Part shown: piece after piece, positions 12,551 to 24,100 of the stretch
How the letters are laid out: each line of letters begins with the position of its first letter
Position numbering within the stretch: position 1 is the stretch's first letter
Source: Saccoglossus kowalevskii
Lineage: Eukaryota; Hemichordata; Enteropneusta; Harrimaniidae
DNA length: 24,903 bases
Assembly (NCBI RefSeq): GCF_000003605.2
Contig: NW_003128273.1
Coordinates: forward strand, 1 to 24,903
Reading direction: 5' to 3'
The notes under the pieces: model-generated
What the model saw: only the letters and a program-made list of their open reading frames with translations
Databases searched by the model: none
Told to the model about the DNA's origin: nothing
Translations under genes and position numbers: made by a program

Positions 12551-13139
12551 ATTGGCACTAGCCTACACCTCTATTGTTTGATAGACAGGGTGACAGTTAT
12601 GGCACTATCCTACATCTGTATTGTTTGATAGACAGGGTGACAGTATTGGCACTATCCTACATCTCTATTGTTTGATAGACAGGGTGACAATATTGGCACT
12701 AGCCTACATCTCTAATGTTTGATAGACAGGGTGACAGTATTGGCACTAGCCTACATCTCTATTGTTTGATAGACAGGGTGACAGTTTTGGCACTAGTCTA
12801 CATCTCTATTGTTTGATAGACAGGGTGACAGTATTGGCACTAGCCTACACCTCTATTGTTTGATAGACAGGGTGACAGTATTGGCACTATCCTACATCTG
12901 TATTGTTTGATAGACAGGGTGACAGTATTGGCACTATCCTACATCTCTATTGTTTGATAGACAGGGTGACAGTATTGGCACTATCCTACATCTGTATTGT
13001 TTGATAGACAGGGTGACAGTATTGGCACTATCCTACATCTCTATTGTTTGATAGACAGGGTGACAGTATTGGCACTGGCCTGCATCTCTATTGTTTGATA
13101 GACAGGGTGACAGTATTGGCACTATCATACATCTCTATT

Positions 13140-13340
13140 GTTGGATAGACAGGGTGACAGTATTGGCACTATCCTACATCTCTATTGTTGGATAGACAGG
13201 GTAACAGTATTGGCACTATCCTACATCTCTATTGTTGGATAGACAGGGTGACAGTTTTGGCACTATCCTACATCTATATTGTTTGATAGACAGGGTGACA
13301 GTATTGGCACTTGTCTACATCTCTATTGTTTGATAGACAG
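13140..13340 (+). repeat. GGTAACAG-marked block, middle copy
   Basis: Three consecutive TTGGATAG units, one with GGTAACAG (13,201), followed by a TTTTGG unit, CTATATT and then ACTTGTCTAC (13,309). The same order occurs at 4,020-4,190 (GGTAACAG at 4,081, without the ACTTG mark) and at 23,900-24,100 (GGTAACAG at 23,962, ACTTG at 24,070). The two marks in the second and third copies share one offset of 10,761 bp, so they moved together. Confidence 0.75.
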
Positions 13341-14647
13341 GGTGACAGTATTGGCACTAGCCTACACCTCTATTGTTTGATAGACAGGGTGACAGTTTTG
13401 GCACTATCCTACATCTGTATTGTTTGATAGACAGGGTGACAGTATTGGCACTATCCTACATCTCTATTGTTTGATAGACAGGGTGACAGTATTGGCACTA
13501 GCCTACATCTCTATTGTTTGATAGACAGGGTGACAGTATTGGCACTAGCCTACATCTCTATTGTTTGATAGACAGGGTGACAGTTTTGGCACTAGTCTAC
13601 ATCTCTATTGTTTGATAGACAGGGTGACAGTATTGGCACTAGCCTACACCTCTATTGTTTGATAGACAGGGTGACAGTATTGGCACTATCGTACATCTCT
13701 ATTGTTTGATAGACAGGGTGACAGTATTGGCACTAGCCTACATTTCTATTGTTTGATAGACAGGGTGACAGTTTTGGCACTATCCTACATCTATATTGTG
13801 GGATAGACAGGGTGACAGTATTGGCACTATCCTACATCTATATTGTTTGATAGACAGGGTGACAGTATTGGCACTTGTCTACATCTCTATTGTTTGATAG
13901 ACAGGGTGACAGTATTGGCACTAGCCTACACCTCTATTGTTTGATAGACAGGGTGAAAGTATTGGCACTAGCCTACATCTCTATTGTTTGATAGACAGGG
14001 TGACAGTATTGGCACTAGTCTACATCTCTATTGTTTGATAGACAGGGTGAAAGTATTGGCACTAGCCTACACCTCTATTGTTTGATAGACAGGGTGACAG
14101 TATTGGCACTAGTCTACATCTCTATTGTTTGATAGACAGGGTGACAGTATTGGCACTAGCCTACACCTCTATTGTTTGATAGACAGGGTGAAAGTATTGG
14201 CACTAGCCTACATCTCTATTGTTTGATAGACAGGGTGACAGTATTGGCACTATCCTACATCTCTATTGTTGGATAGACAGGGTGACAGTATTGGCACTGG
14301 CCTGCATCTCTATTGTTTGATAGACAGGGTGACAGTATTGGCACTAGCCTACATCTCTATTGTTTGATAGACAGGGTGACAGTATTGGCACTATCCTACA
14401 TCTCTATTGTTGGATAGACAGGGTGACAGTATTGGCACTGGCCTGCATCTCTATTGTTTGATAGACAGGGTGACAGTATTGGCACTATCCTACATCTCTA
14501 TTGTTTGATAGACAGGGTGACAGTATTGGCACTATCCTACACCTCTATTGTTGGATATACAGGGTGACAGTATTGGCACTATCCTTCACCTCTATTGTTG
14601 GATATACAGGGTGACAGTATTGGCACTATCCTACACCTCTATTGTTG

Positions 14648-15963
14648 GATAGACAGGGTGACAGTATTGGCACTATCCTACATTTATATTGTTTGATAGA
14701 CAGGGTGACAGCATTGGCACTATCCTACACCTCTATTGTTGGATAGACAGGGTGACAGTATTGGCACTGGCCTGCATCTCTATTGTTTGATAGATAGGGT
14801 GACAGTATTGGCACTAGCCTACATCTCTATTGTTTGATAGACAGGGTGACAGTATTGGCACTAGCCTACACCTCTATTGTTTGATAGACAGAGTGACAGT
14901 ATTGGCACTAGCCTACATCTGTATTGTTTGATAGACAGGGTGACAGTTTTGGCACTAGTCTACATCTCTATTGTTTGATAGACAGGGTGACAGTATTGGC
15001 ACTAGTCTACATCTCTATTGTTTGATAGACAGGGTGACAGTTTTGGCACTATCCTACATCTCTATTGTTTGATAGACAGGGTGACAGTATTGGTACTAGC
15101 CTACACCTCTATTGTTTGATAGACAGGGTGACATTATTGGCACTAGCCTACATCTCTATTGTTTGATAGACAGGGTGACAGTATTGGCACTAGTCTACAT
15201 CTCTATTGTTTGATAGACAGGGTGAAAATATTGACACTAGCCTACACCTCTATTGTTTGATAGACAGGGTGACAGTATTGGCACTAGTCTACATCTCTAT
15301 TGTTTGATAGACAGGGTGACAGTATTGGCACTAGCCTACACCTCTATTGTTTGATAGACAGGGTGAAAGTATTGGCACTAGCCTACATCTCTATTGTTTG
15401 ATAGACAGGGTGACAGTATTGGCACTGGCCTGCATCTCTATTGTTTGATAGACAGGGTGACAGTATTGGCACTATCCTACATCTCTATTGTTTGATAGAC
15501 AGGGTGACAGTATTGGCACTGGCCTGCATCTCTATTGTTTGATAGACAGGGTGACAGTATTGGCACTATCCTACATCTCTATTGTTTGATAGACAGGGTG
15601 ACAGTATTGGCACTAGCCTACATCTCTATTGTTTGATAGACAGGGTGACAGTATTGGCACTAGCCTACACCTCTATTGTTTGATAGACAGGGTGACAGTA
15701 TTGGCACTATCCTACATCTATATTGTTTGATAGACAGGGTGACAGTATTGGCACTAGTCTACATCTCTATTGTTTGATAGACAGGGTGACAGTATTGGCA
15801 CTAGCCTACACCTCTATTGTTTGATAGACAGGGTGAAAGTATTGGCACTAGCCTACATCTCTATTGTTTGATAGACAGGGTGACAGTATTGGCACTAGTC
15901 TACATCTCTATTGTTTGTTAGACAGGGTGAAAGTATTGGCACTAGCCTACACCTGTATTGTTT
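14648..15963 (+). repeat. 1,316-bp (28-unit) tandem duplication, copy A
   Basis: This block matches the next one at an offset of exactly 28 units. Shared rare marks are GACAGCATTGG, GATAGATAGG (14,789 and 16,105), GACAGAG, GGTACTAG, GACATTATT, GTGAAAATATTGACAC and, near the end, TTTGTTAGAC (about 15,916 and 17,231). It also contains a block C copy, preceded by TTGGATATAC units at about 14,553. A private change is CATTTATATT near 14,682. Sequences left of 14,648 and 15,964 do not match, which fixes the junction to within shared unit sequence. Confidence 0.88.
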
Positions 15964-17278
15964 GATAGACAGGGTGACAGTATTGGCACTATCCTACATC
16001 TATATTGTTTGATAGACAGGGTGACAGCATTGGCACTATCCTACACCTCTATTGTTGGATAGACAGGGTGACAGTATTGGCACTGGCCTGCATCTCTATT
16101 GTTTGATAGATAGGGTGACAGTATTGGCACTAGCCTACATCTCTATTGTTTGATAGACAGGGTGACAGTATTGGCACTAGCCTACACCTCTATTGTTTGA
16201 TAGACAGAGTGACAGTATTGGCACTAGCCTACATCTGTATTGTTTGATAGACAGGGTGACAGTTTTGGCACTAGTCTACATCTCTATTGTTTGATAGACA
16301 GGGTGACAGTATTGGCACTAGTCTACATCTCTATTGTTTGATAGACAGGGTGACAGTTTTGGCACTATCCTACATCTCTATTGTTTGATAGACAGGGTGA
16401 CAGTATTGGTACTAGCCTACACCTCTATTGTTTGATAGACAGGGTGACATTATTGGCACTAGCCTACATCTCTATTGTTTGATAGACAGGGTGACAGTAT
16501 TGGCACTAGTCTACATCTCTATTGTTTGATAGACAGGGTGAAAATATTGACACTAGCCTACACCTCTATTGTTTGATAGACAGGGTGACAGTATTGGCAC
16601 TAGTCTACATCTTTATTGTTTGATAGACAGGGTGACAGTATTGGCACTAGCCTACACCTCTATTGTTTGATAGACAGGGTGAAAGTATTGGCACTAGCCT
16701 ACATCTCTATTGTTTGATAGACAGGGTGACAGTATTGGCACTGGCCTGCATCTCTATTGTTTGATAGACAGGGTGACAGTATTGGCACTATCCTACATCT
16801 CTATTGTTTGATAGACAGGGTGACAGTATTGGCACTGGCCTGCATCTCTATTGTTTGATAGACAGGGTGACAGTATTGGCACTATCCTACATCTCTATTG
16901 TTTGATAGACAGGTGACAGTATTGGCACTAGCCTACATCTCTATTGTTTGATAGACAGGGTGACAGTATTGGCACTAGCCTACACCTCTATTGTTTGATA
17001 GACAGGGTGACAGTATTGGCACTATCCTACATCTATATTGTTTGATAGACAGGGTGACAGTATTGGCACTAGTCTACATCTCTATTGTTTGATAGACAGG
17101 GTGACAGTATTGGCACTAGCCTACACCTCTATTGTTTGATAGACAGGGTGAAAGTATTGGCACTAGCCTACATCTCTATTGTTTGATAGACAGGGTGACA
17201 GTATTGGCACTAGTCTACATCTCTATTGTTTGTTAGACAGGGTGAAAGTATTGGCACTAGCCTACACCTGTATTGTTT
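15964..17278 (+). repeat. 1,316-bp tandem duplication, copy B
   Basis: Second copy of the 28-unit block, directly abutting copy A. I found only about three differences over 1.3 kb: CATCTATATT where copy A has CATTTATATT, CATCTTTATT near 16,612, and a 1-bp deletion giving GACAGGTGACAG near 16,912, which makes this copy 1,315 bp. Such closeness makes this one of the youngest rearrangements visible here. Beyond 17,278 the unit order departs from copy A. Confidence 0.88.
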
Positions 17279-18169
17279 GATAGACAGGGTGACAGTATTG
17301 GCACTAGTCTACATCTCTATTGTTTGATAGACAGGGTGACAGTATTGGCACTAGCCTACACCTCTATTGTTTGATAGACAGGGTGAAAGTATTGGCACTA
17401 GCCTACATCTCTATTGTTTGATAGACTGGGTGACTGTATTGGCACTGGCCTGCATCTCTATTGTTTGATAGACAGGGTGACAGTATTGGCACTATCCTAC
17501 ATCTCTATTGTTTGATAGACAGGGTGACAGTATTGGCACTGGCCTGCATCTCTATTGTTTGATACACAGGGTGACAGTATTGGCACTAGTCTACATCTCT
17601 ATTGTTTGATAGACAGGGTGACAGTATTGGCACTAGCCTACACCTCTATTGTTTGATAGACAGGGTGAAAGTATTGGCACTAGCCTACATCTCTATTGTT
17701 TGATAGACAGGGTGACAGTATTGGCACTAGTCTACATCTCTATTGTTTGATAGACAGGGTGACAGTATTGGCACTAGCCTACACCTCTATTGTTTGATAG
17801 ACAGGGTGAAAGTATTGGCACTAGCCTACATCTCTATTGTTTGATAGACAGGGTGACAGTATTGGCACTGGCCTGCATCTCTATTGTTTGATAGACAGGG
17901 TGACAGTATTGGCACTATCCTACATCTCTATTGTTTGATAGACAGGGTGACAGTATTGGCACTGGCCTGCATCTCTATTGTTTGATAGACAGGGTGACAG
18001 TATTGGCACTATCCTACATCTCTATTGTTTGATAGACAGGGTGACAGTATTGGCACTAGCCTACATCTCTATTGTTTGATAGACAGGGTGACAGTATTGG
18101 CACTAGCCTACATCTCTATTGTTTGATAGACAGGGTGACAGTATTGGCACTATCCTACATCTATATTGT

Positions 18170-19466
18170 TTGATAGACAGGGTGACAGTATTGGCACTAT
18201 CCTACATCTCTATTGTTTGATAGACAGGGTGACAGTATTGGCACTAGCCTGCATCTCTATTGTTTGATAGACAGGGTGACAGTATTGGCACTATCCTACA
18301 TCTCTATTGTTTGATAGACAGGGTGACAGTATTGGCACTGGCCTGCATCTCTAGTGTTTGATAGACAGGGTGACAATATTGGCACTATCCTACATCTCTA
18401 TTGTTTGATAGACAGGGTGACAGTATTGGCACTAGCCTACATCTCTATTGTTTGATAGACAGGGTGACAGTATTGGCACTAGCCTACACCTCTATTGTTT
18501 GATAGACAGGGTGACAGTATTGGCACTATCCTACATCTCTATTGTTTGATAGACAGGGTGACAGTATTGGCACTAGCCTACATCTCTATTGTTTGATAGA
18601 CAGGGTGACAGTATTGGCACTAGCCTACACCTCTATTGTTTGATAGACAGGGTGACAGTATTGGCACTAGCCTACATCTGTATTGTTTGATAGACAGGGT
18701 GACAGTTTTGGCACTAGTCTACATCTCTATTGTTTGATAGACAGGGTGACAGTATTGGCACTAGCCTACACCTCTATTGTTTGATAGACAGGGTGAAAGT
18801 ATTGGCACTATCCTACATCTCTATTGTTGGATAGACAGGGTGACAGTTTTGGCACTATCCTACATCTATATTGTTTGATAGACAGGGTGACAGTATTGGC
18901 ACTAGTCTACATCTCTATTGTTTGATAGACAGGGTGACAGTATTGGCACTAGCCTACACCTCTATTGTTTGATAGACAGGGTGAAAGTATTGGCACTAGC
19001 CTACATCTCTAATGTTTGATAGACAGGGTGACAGTATTGGCACTAGTCTACATCTCTATTGTTTGATAGACAGGGTGAAAGTATTGGCACTAGCCTACAC
19101 CTCTATTGTTTGATAGACAGGGTGACAGTATTGGCACTAGTCTACATCTCTATTGTTTGATAGACAGGGTGACAGTATTGGCACTAGCCTACACCTCTAT
19201 TGTTTGATAGACAGTGTGAAAGTATTGGCACTAGCCTACATCTCTATTGTTTGATAGACAGGGTGACAGTATTGGCACTGGCCTGCATCTCTATTGTTTG
19301 ATAGACAGGGTGACAGTATTGGCACTATCCTACATCTCTATTGTTTGATAGACAGGGTGACAGTATTGGCACTGGCCTGCATCTCTATTGTTTGATAGAC
19401 AGGGTGACAGTATTGGCACTATCCTACACCTCTATTGTTGGATAGACAGGGTGACAGTTTTGGCAC
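18170..19466 (+). repeat. Recurrent block D, copy 2, with extended left arm
   Basis: The core from 18,624 matches 9,413-10,255 (offset 9,211 bp: 196 units less one deleted base). The left arm from about 18,170 also matches 22,590 onward at 4,417 bp, including the rare CTCTAGTGTTTG mark (18,352 and 22,769). Marks within the core are CTCTAATGTTTG at 19,011 and GACAGTGTGAAAG at 19,210. Confidence 0.8.
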
Positions 19467-21239
19467 AATCCTACATCTCTATTGTTTGATAGACAGGGTG
19501 ACAGTATTGGCACTATCCTACATCTGTATTGTTTGATAGACAGGGTGACAGTATTGGCACTATCCTACATCTCTATTGTTTGATAGACAGGGTGACAGTA
19601 TTGGCACTAGCCTACATCTCTATTGTTTGATAGACAGGGTGATAGTATTGGCACTATCCTACATCTCTATTGTTTGATAGACAGGGTGATACCATTGGCA
19701 CTGGCCTACATCTCTATTGTTTGATAGACAGGGTGACAGTATTGGCACTATCCTACATCTCTATTGTTTGATAGACAGGGTGACAGTATTGGCACTAGCC
19801 TACATCTCTATTGTTTGATAGACAGGGTGACAGTATTGGCACTATCCTACATCTCTATTGTTTGATAGACAGGGTGACAGTATTGGCACTAGCCTACATC
19901 TCTATTGTTTGATAGACAGGGTGACAGTATTGGCACTAACCTACATCTCTATTGTTTGATAGACAGGGTGACAGTATTGGCACTGGCCTGCATCTCTATT
20001 GTTTGATAGACAGGGTGACAGTATTGGCACTGACCTACATCTCTATTGTTTGATAGACAGGGTGACAGTATTGGCACTATCCTACATCTCTATTGTTTGA
20101 TAGACAGGGTGACAGTATTGGCACTAGCCTACATCTCTATTGTTTGATAGACAGGGTGACAGTATTGGCACTAGCCTACATCTCTATTGTTTGATAGACA
20201 GGGTGACAGTATTGGCACTATCCTACATCTCTATTGTTTGATAGACAGGGTGACAGTATTGGCACTAGCCTACATCTCTATTGTTTGATAGACAGGGTGA
20301 CAGTATTGGCACTATCCTACATCTATATTGTTTGATAGACAGGGTGACAGTATTGGCACTAGCCTACACCTCTATTGTTTGATAGACAGGGTGAAAGTAT
20401 TGGCACTAGCCTACATCTCTATTGTTTGATAGACAGGGTGACAGTATTGGCACTAGTCTACATCTCTATTGTTTGATAGACAGGGTGAAAGTATTGGCAC
20501 TAGCCTACACCTCTATTGTTTGATAGACAGGGTGACAGTATTGGCACTATCCTACATCTCTATTGTTTGATAGACAGGGTGACAGTATTGGCACTAGTCT
20601 ACATCTCTATTGTTTGATAGACAGGGTGACAGTATTGGCACTGGCCTGCATCTCTATTGTTTGATAGACAGGGTGACAGTATTGGCACTATCCTACATCT
20701 CTATTGTTTGATAGACAGGGTGACAGTATTGGCACTAGCCTACATCTCTATTGTTTGATAGACAGGGTGACAGTATTGGCACTAGCCTACACCTCTATTG
20801 TTTGATAGACAGGGTGACAGTATTGGCACTATCCTACATCTCTATTGTTTGATAGACAGGGTGACAGTATTGGCACTAGCCTACATCTCTATTGTTTGAT
20901 AGACAGGGTGACAGTATTGGCACTAGCCTACACCTCTATTGTTTGATAGACAGGGTGACAGTATTGGCACTAGCCTACATCTGTATTGTTTGATAGACAG
21001 GGTGACAGTTTTGGCACTAGTCTACATCTCTATTGTTTGATAGGCAGGGTGACAGTATTGGCACTAGTCTACATCTGTATTGTTTGACAGACAGGGTGAC
21101 AGTATTGGCACTATCCTACATCTCTATTGTTTGATAGACAGGGTGACAGTATTGGCACTGGCCTGCATCTCTATTGTTTGATAGACAGGGTGACAGTATT
21201 GGCACTATCCTACACCTCTATTGTTGGATAGACAGGGTG

Positions 21240-21720
21240 ACAGTATTGGCACTATCCTACATCTCTATTGTTGGATATACAGGGTGACAGTATTGGCACT
21301 ATCCTACATCTCTATTGTTGGATAGACAGGGTGACAGTATTGGCACTATCCTACATCTATATTGTTTGATAGACAGGGTGACAGCATTGGCACTATCCTA
21401 CACCTCTATTGTTGGATAGACAGGGTGACAGTATTGGCACTGGCCTGCATCTCTATTGTTTGATAGATAGGGTGACAGTATTGGCACTAGCCTACATCTC
21501 TATTGTTTGATAGACAGGGTGACAGTATTGGCACTAGCCTACACCTCTATTGTTTGATAGACAGAGTGACAGTATTGGCACTATCCTACATCTCTATTGT
21601 TTGATAGACAGGGTGACAGTATTGGTACTAGCCTACACCTCTATTGTTTGATATACAGGGTGACATTATTGGCACTAGCCTACATCTCTATTGTTTGATA
21701 GACAGGGTGACAGTATTGGC
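21240..21720 (+). repeat. Recurrent block C, shortened copy 5
   Basis: Carries one TTGGATATAC unit (21,273), GACAGCATTGG (about 21,382), GATAGATAGG (21,462), GACAGAG, GGTACTAG and GACATTATT. Compared with the 14.6-kb copy it lacks three units (141 bp) between GACAGAG and GGTACTAG, as expected from an out-of-register exchange. A private change is GATATACAGG just before GACATTATT. Confidence 0.75.
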
Positions 21721-21799
21721 ACTAGCCTACATCTCTATTGTTTGATGGACAGGGTGACAGTATTGGCACTAGCCTACATTTCTATTGTTTGATAGACAG

Positions 21800-22150
21800 G
21801 GTGACAGTATTGGCACTATCCAACACCTCTATTGTTGGATAGACAGGGTGACAGTATTGGCACTATCCTACATCTATATTGTTGGATAGACAGGGTGACA
21901 GTATTGGCACTATCCAACACCTCTATTGTTGGATAGACAGGGTGACAGTATTGGCACTATCCTACATCTATATTGTTGGATAGACAGGGTGACAGTATTG
22001 GCACTATCCAACACCTCTATTGTTGGATAGACAGGGTGACAGTTTTGGCACTATCCTACATCTATATTGTTGGATAGACAGGGTGACAGTATTGGCACTA
22101 TCCAACACCTCTATTGTTGGATAGACAGGGTGACAGTATTGGCACTATCC
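21800..22150 (+). repeat. 94-bp dimeric higher-order repeat
   Basis: Two unit types alternate. One has TATCCAACACC and TTGGATAG; the other has TATCCTACATC, CTATATT and TTGGATAG. The CCAACACC mark is at 21,821, 21,915, 22,009 and 22,103, exactly 94 bp apart each time, giving four dimers. I did not see CCAACACC elsewhere in the window, so this expansion is local. One member has TTTTGG in place of TATTGG near 22,031. Confidence 0.85.
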
Positions 22151-22370
22151 TACATCTCTATTGTTTGATAGACAGGGTGACAGTATTGGCACTAGCCTAC
22201 ATCTCTATTGTTTGATAGACAGGGTGACAGTATTGGCACTAGCCTACACCTCTATTGTTTGATAGACAGGGTGACAGTATTGGCACTATCCTACACCTCT
22301 ATTGTTTGATAGACAGGGTGACATTATTGGCACTAGCCTACATCTCTATTGTTTGATAGACAGGGTGACA

Positions 22371-22560
22371 GTTTTGGCACTAGCCTACATCTCTATTGTT
22401 TGATAGACAGGGTGATACCATTGGCACTAGCCTACATCTCTATTGTTGGATAGACAGGGTGACAGTTTTGGCACTATCCTACATCTCTATTGTTTGATAG
22501 ACAGGGTGACAGTTTTAGCACTATCCTACATCTCTATTGTTTGATAGACATGGTGACAGT
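22371..22560 (+). repeat. Four-unit block shared with 12.4 kb
   Basis: Second copy of the block at 12,361-12,550, with the same order of TTTTGGCACTAG, GTGATACC (22,414), TTGGATAG with TTTTGG, and TTTTAGCAC units. It ends at a GACATGG unit that is not in the other copy. Confidence 0.7.
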
Positions 22561-22589
22561 ATTGGCACTAGCCTACATCTCTATTGTTT

Positions 22590-23872
22590 GATAGACAGGG
22601 TGACAGTATTGGCACTATCCTACATCGTCTATTGTTTGATAGACAGGGTGACAGTATTGGCACTGAGCTGCATCTCTATTGTTGATAGACAGGGTGACAG
22701 TATTGGCACTATCTACATCTCTATTGTTTGATAGACAGGGTGACAGTATTGGCACTGGCCTGCATCTCTAGTGTTTGATAGACAGGGTGACAGTATTGGC
22801 ACTATCCTACATCTCTATTGTTTGATAGACAGGGTGACAGTATTGGCACTAGCCTACATCTCTATTGTTTGATAGACAGGGTGACAGTATTGGCACTAGC
22901 CTACACCTCTATTGTTTGATAGACAGGGTGACAGTATTGGCACTATCCTACATCTCTATTGTTTGATAGACAGGGTGACAGTATTGGCACTAGCCTACAT
23001 CTCTATTGTTTGATAGACAGGGTGACAGTATTGGCACTAGCCTACACCTCTATTGTTTGATAGACAGGGTGACAGTATTGGCACTAGCCTACATCTGTAT
23101 TGTTTGATAGACAGGGTGACAGTTTTGGCACTAGTCTACATCTCTATTGTTTGATAGACAGGGTGACAGTATTGGCACTAGCCTACACCTCTATTGTTTG
23201 ATAGACATGGTGAAAGTATTGGCACTATCCTACATCTCTATTGTTGGATAGACAGGGTGACAGTTTTGGCACTATCCTACATCTATATTGTTTGATAGAC
23301 AGGGTGACAGTATTGGCACTAGTCTACATCTCTATTGTTTGATAGACAGGGTGACAGTATTGGCACTAGCCTACACCTCTATTGTTTGATAGACAGGGTG
23401 AAAGTATTGGCACTAGCCTACATCTCTAATGTTTGATAGACAGGCTGACAGTATTGGCACTAGTCTACATCTCTATTGTTTGATAGACAGGGTGAAAGTA
23501 TTGGCACTAGCCTACACCTCTATTGTTTGATAGACAGGGTGACAGTATTGGCACTAGTCTACATCTCTATTGTTTGATAGACAGGGTGACAGTATTGGCA
23601 CTAGCCTACACCTCTATTGTTTGATAGACAGTGTGAAAGTATTGGCACTAGCCTACATCTCTATTGTTTGATAGACAGGGTGACAGTATTGGCACTGGCC
23701 TGCATCTCTATTGTTTGATAGACAGGGTGACAGTATTGGCACTATCCTACATCTCTATTGTTTGATAGACAGGGTGACAGTATTGGCACTGGCCTGCATC
23801 TCTATTGTTTGATAGACAGGGTGACAGTATTGGCACTATCCTACACCTCTATTGTTGGATAGACAGGGTGAC
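22590..23872 (+). repeat. Recurrent block D, copy 3, with extended left arm
   Basis: Matches 18,170-19,455 at about 4,417 bp, with CTCTAGTGTTTG at 22,769, CTCTAATGTTTG at 23,428 and GACAGTGTGAAAG at 23,627. Private changes include GACATGGTGAAAG near 23,206 and GACAGGCTGACAG near 23,443. The left arm has an unusual run of small indels between 22,620 and 22,715. After about 23,872 it continues like the 4.0-kb and 13.2-kb GGTAACAG blocks instead of the 19.5-kb sequence, so it is a junction of two block types. Confidence 0.8.
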
Positions 23873-23899
23873 AGTATTGGCACAATCCTACATCTCTAT

Positions 23900-24100
23900 T
23901 GTTGGATAGACAGGGTGACAGTATTGGCACTATCCTACATCTCTATTGTTGGATAGACAGGGTAACAGTATTGGCACTATCCTACATCTCTATTGTTGGA
24001 TAGACAGGGTGACAGTTTTGGCACTATCCTACATCTATATTGTTTGATAGACAGGGTGACAGTATTGGCACTTGTCTACATCTCTATTGTTTGATATACA
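23900..24100 (+). repeat. GGTAACAG-marked block, right copy
   Basis: TTGGATAG units with GGTAACAG at 23,962, then TTTTGG, CTATATT and ACTTGTCTAC at 24,070, matching the block at 13,140-13,340 at a single 10,761-bp offset. It follows directly on block D copy 3. A private GATATACAGG lies near 24,095. Confidence 0.75.
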
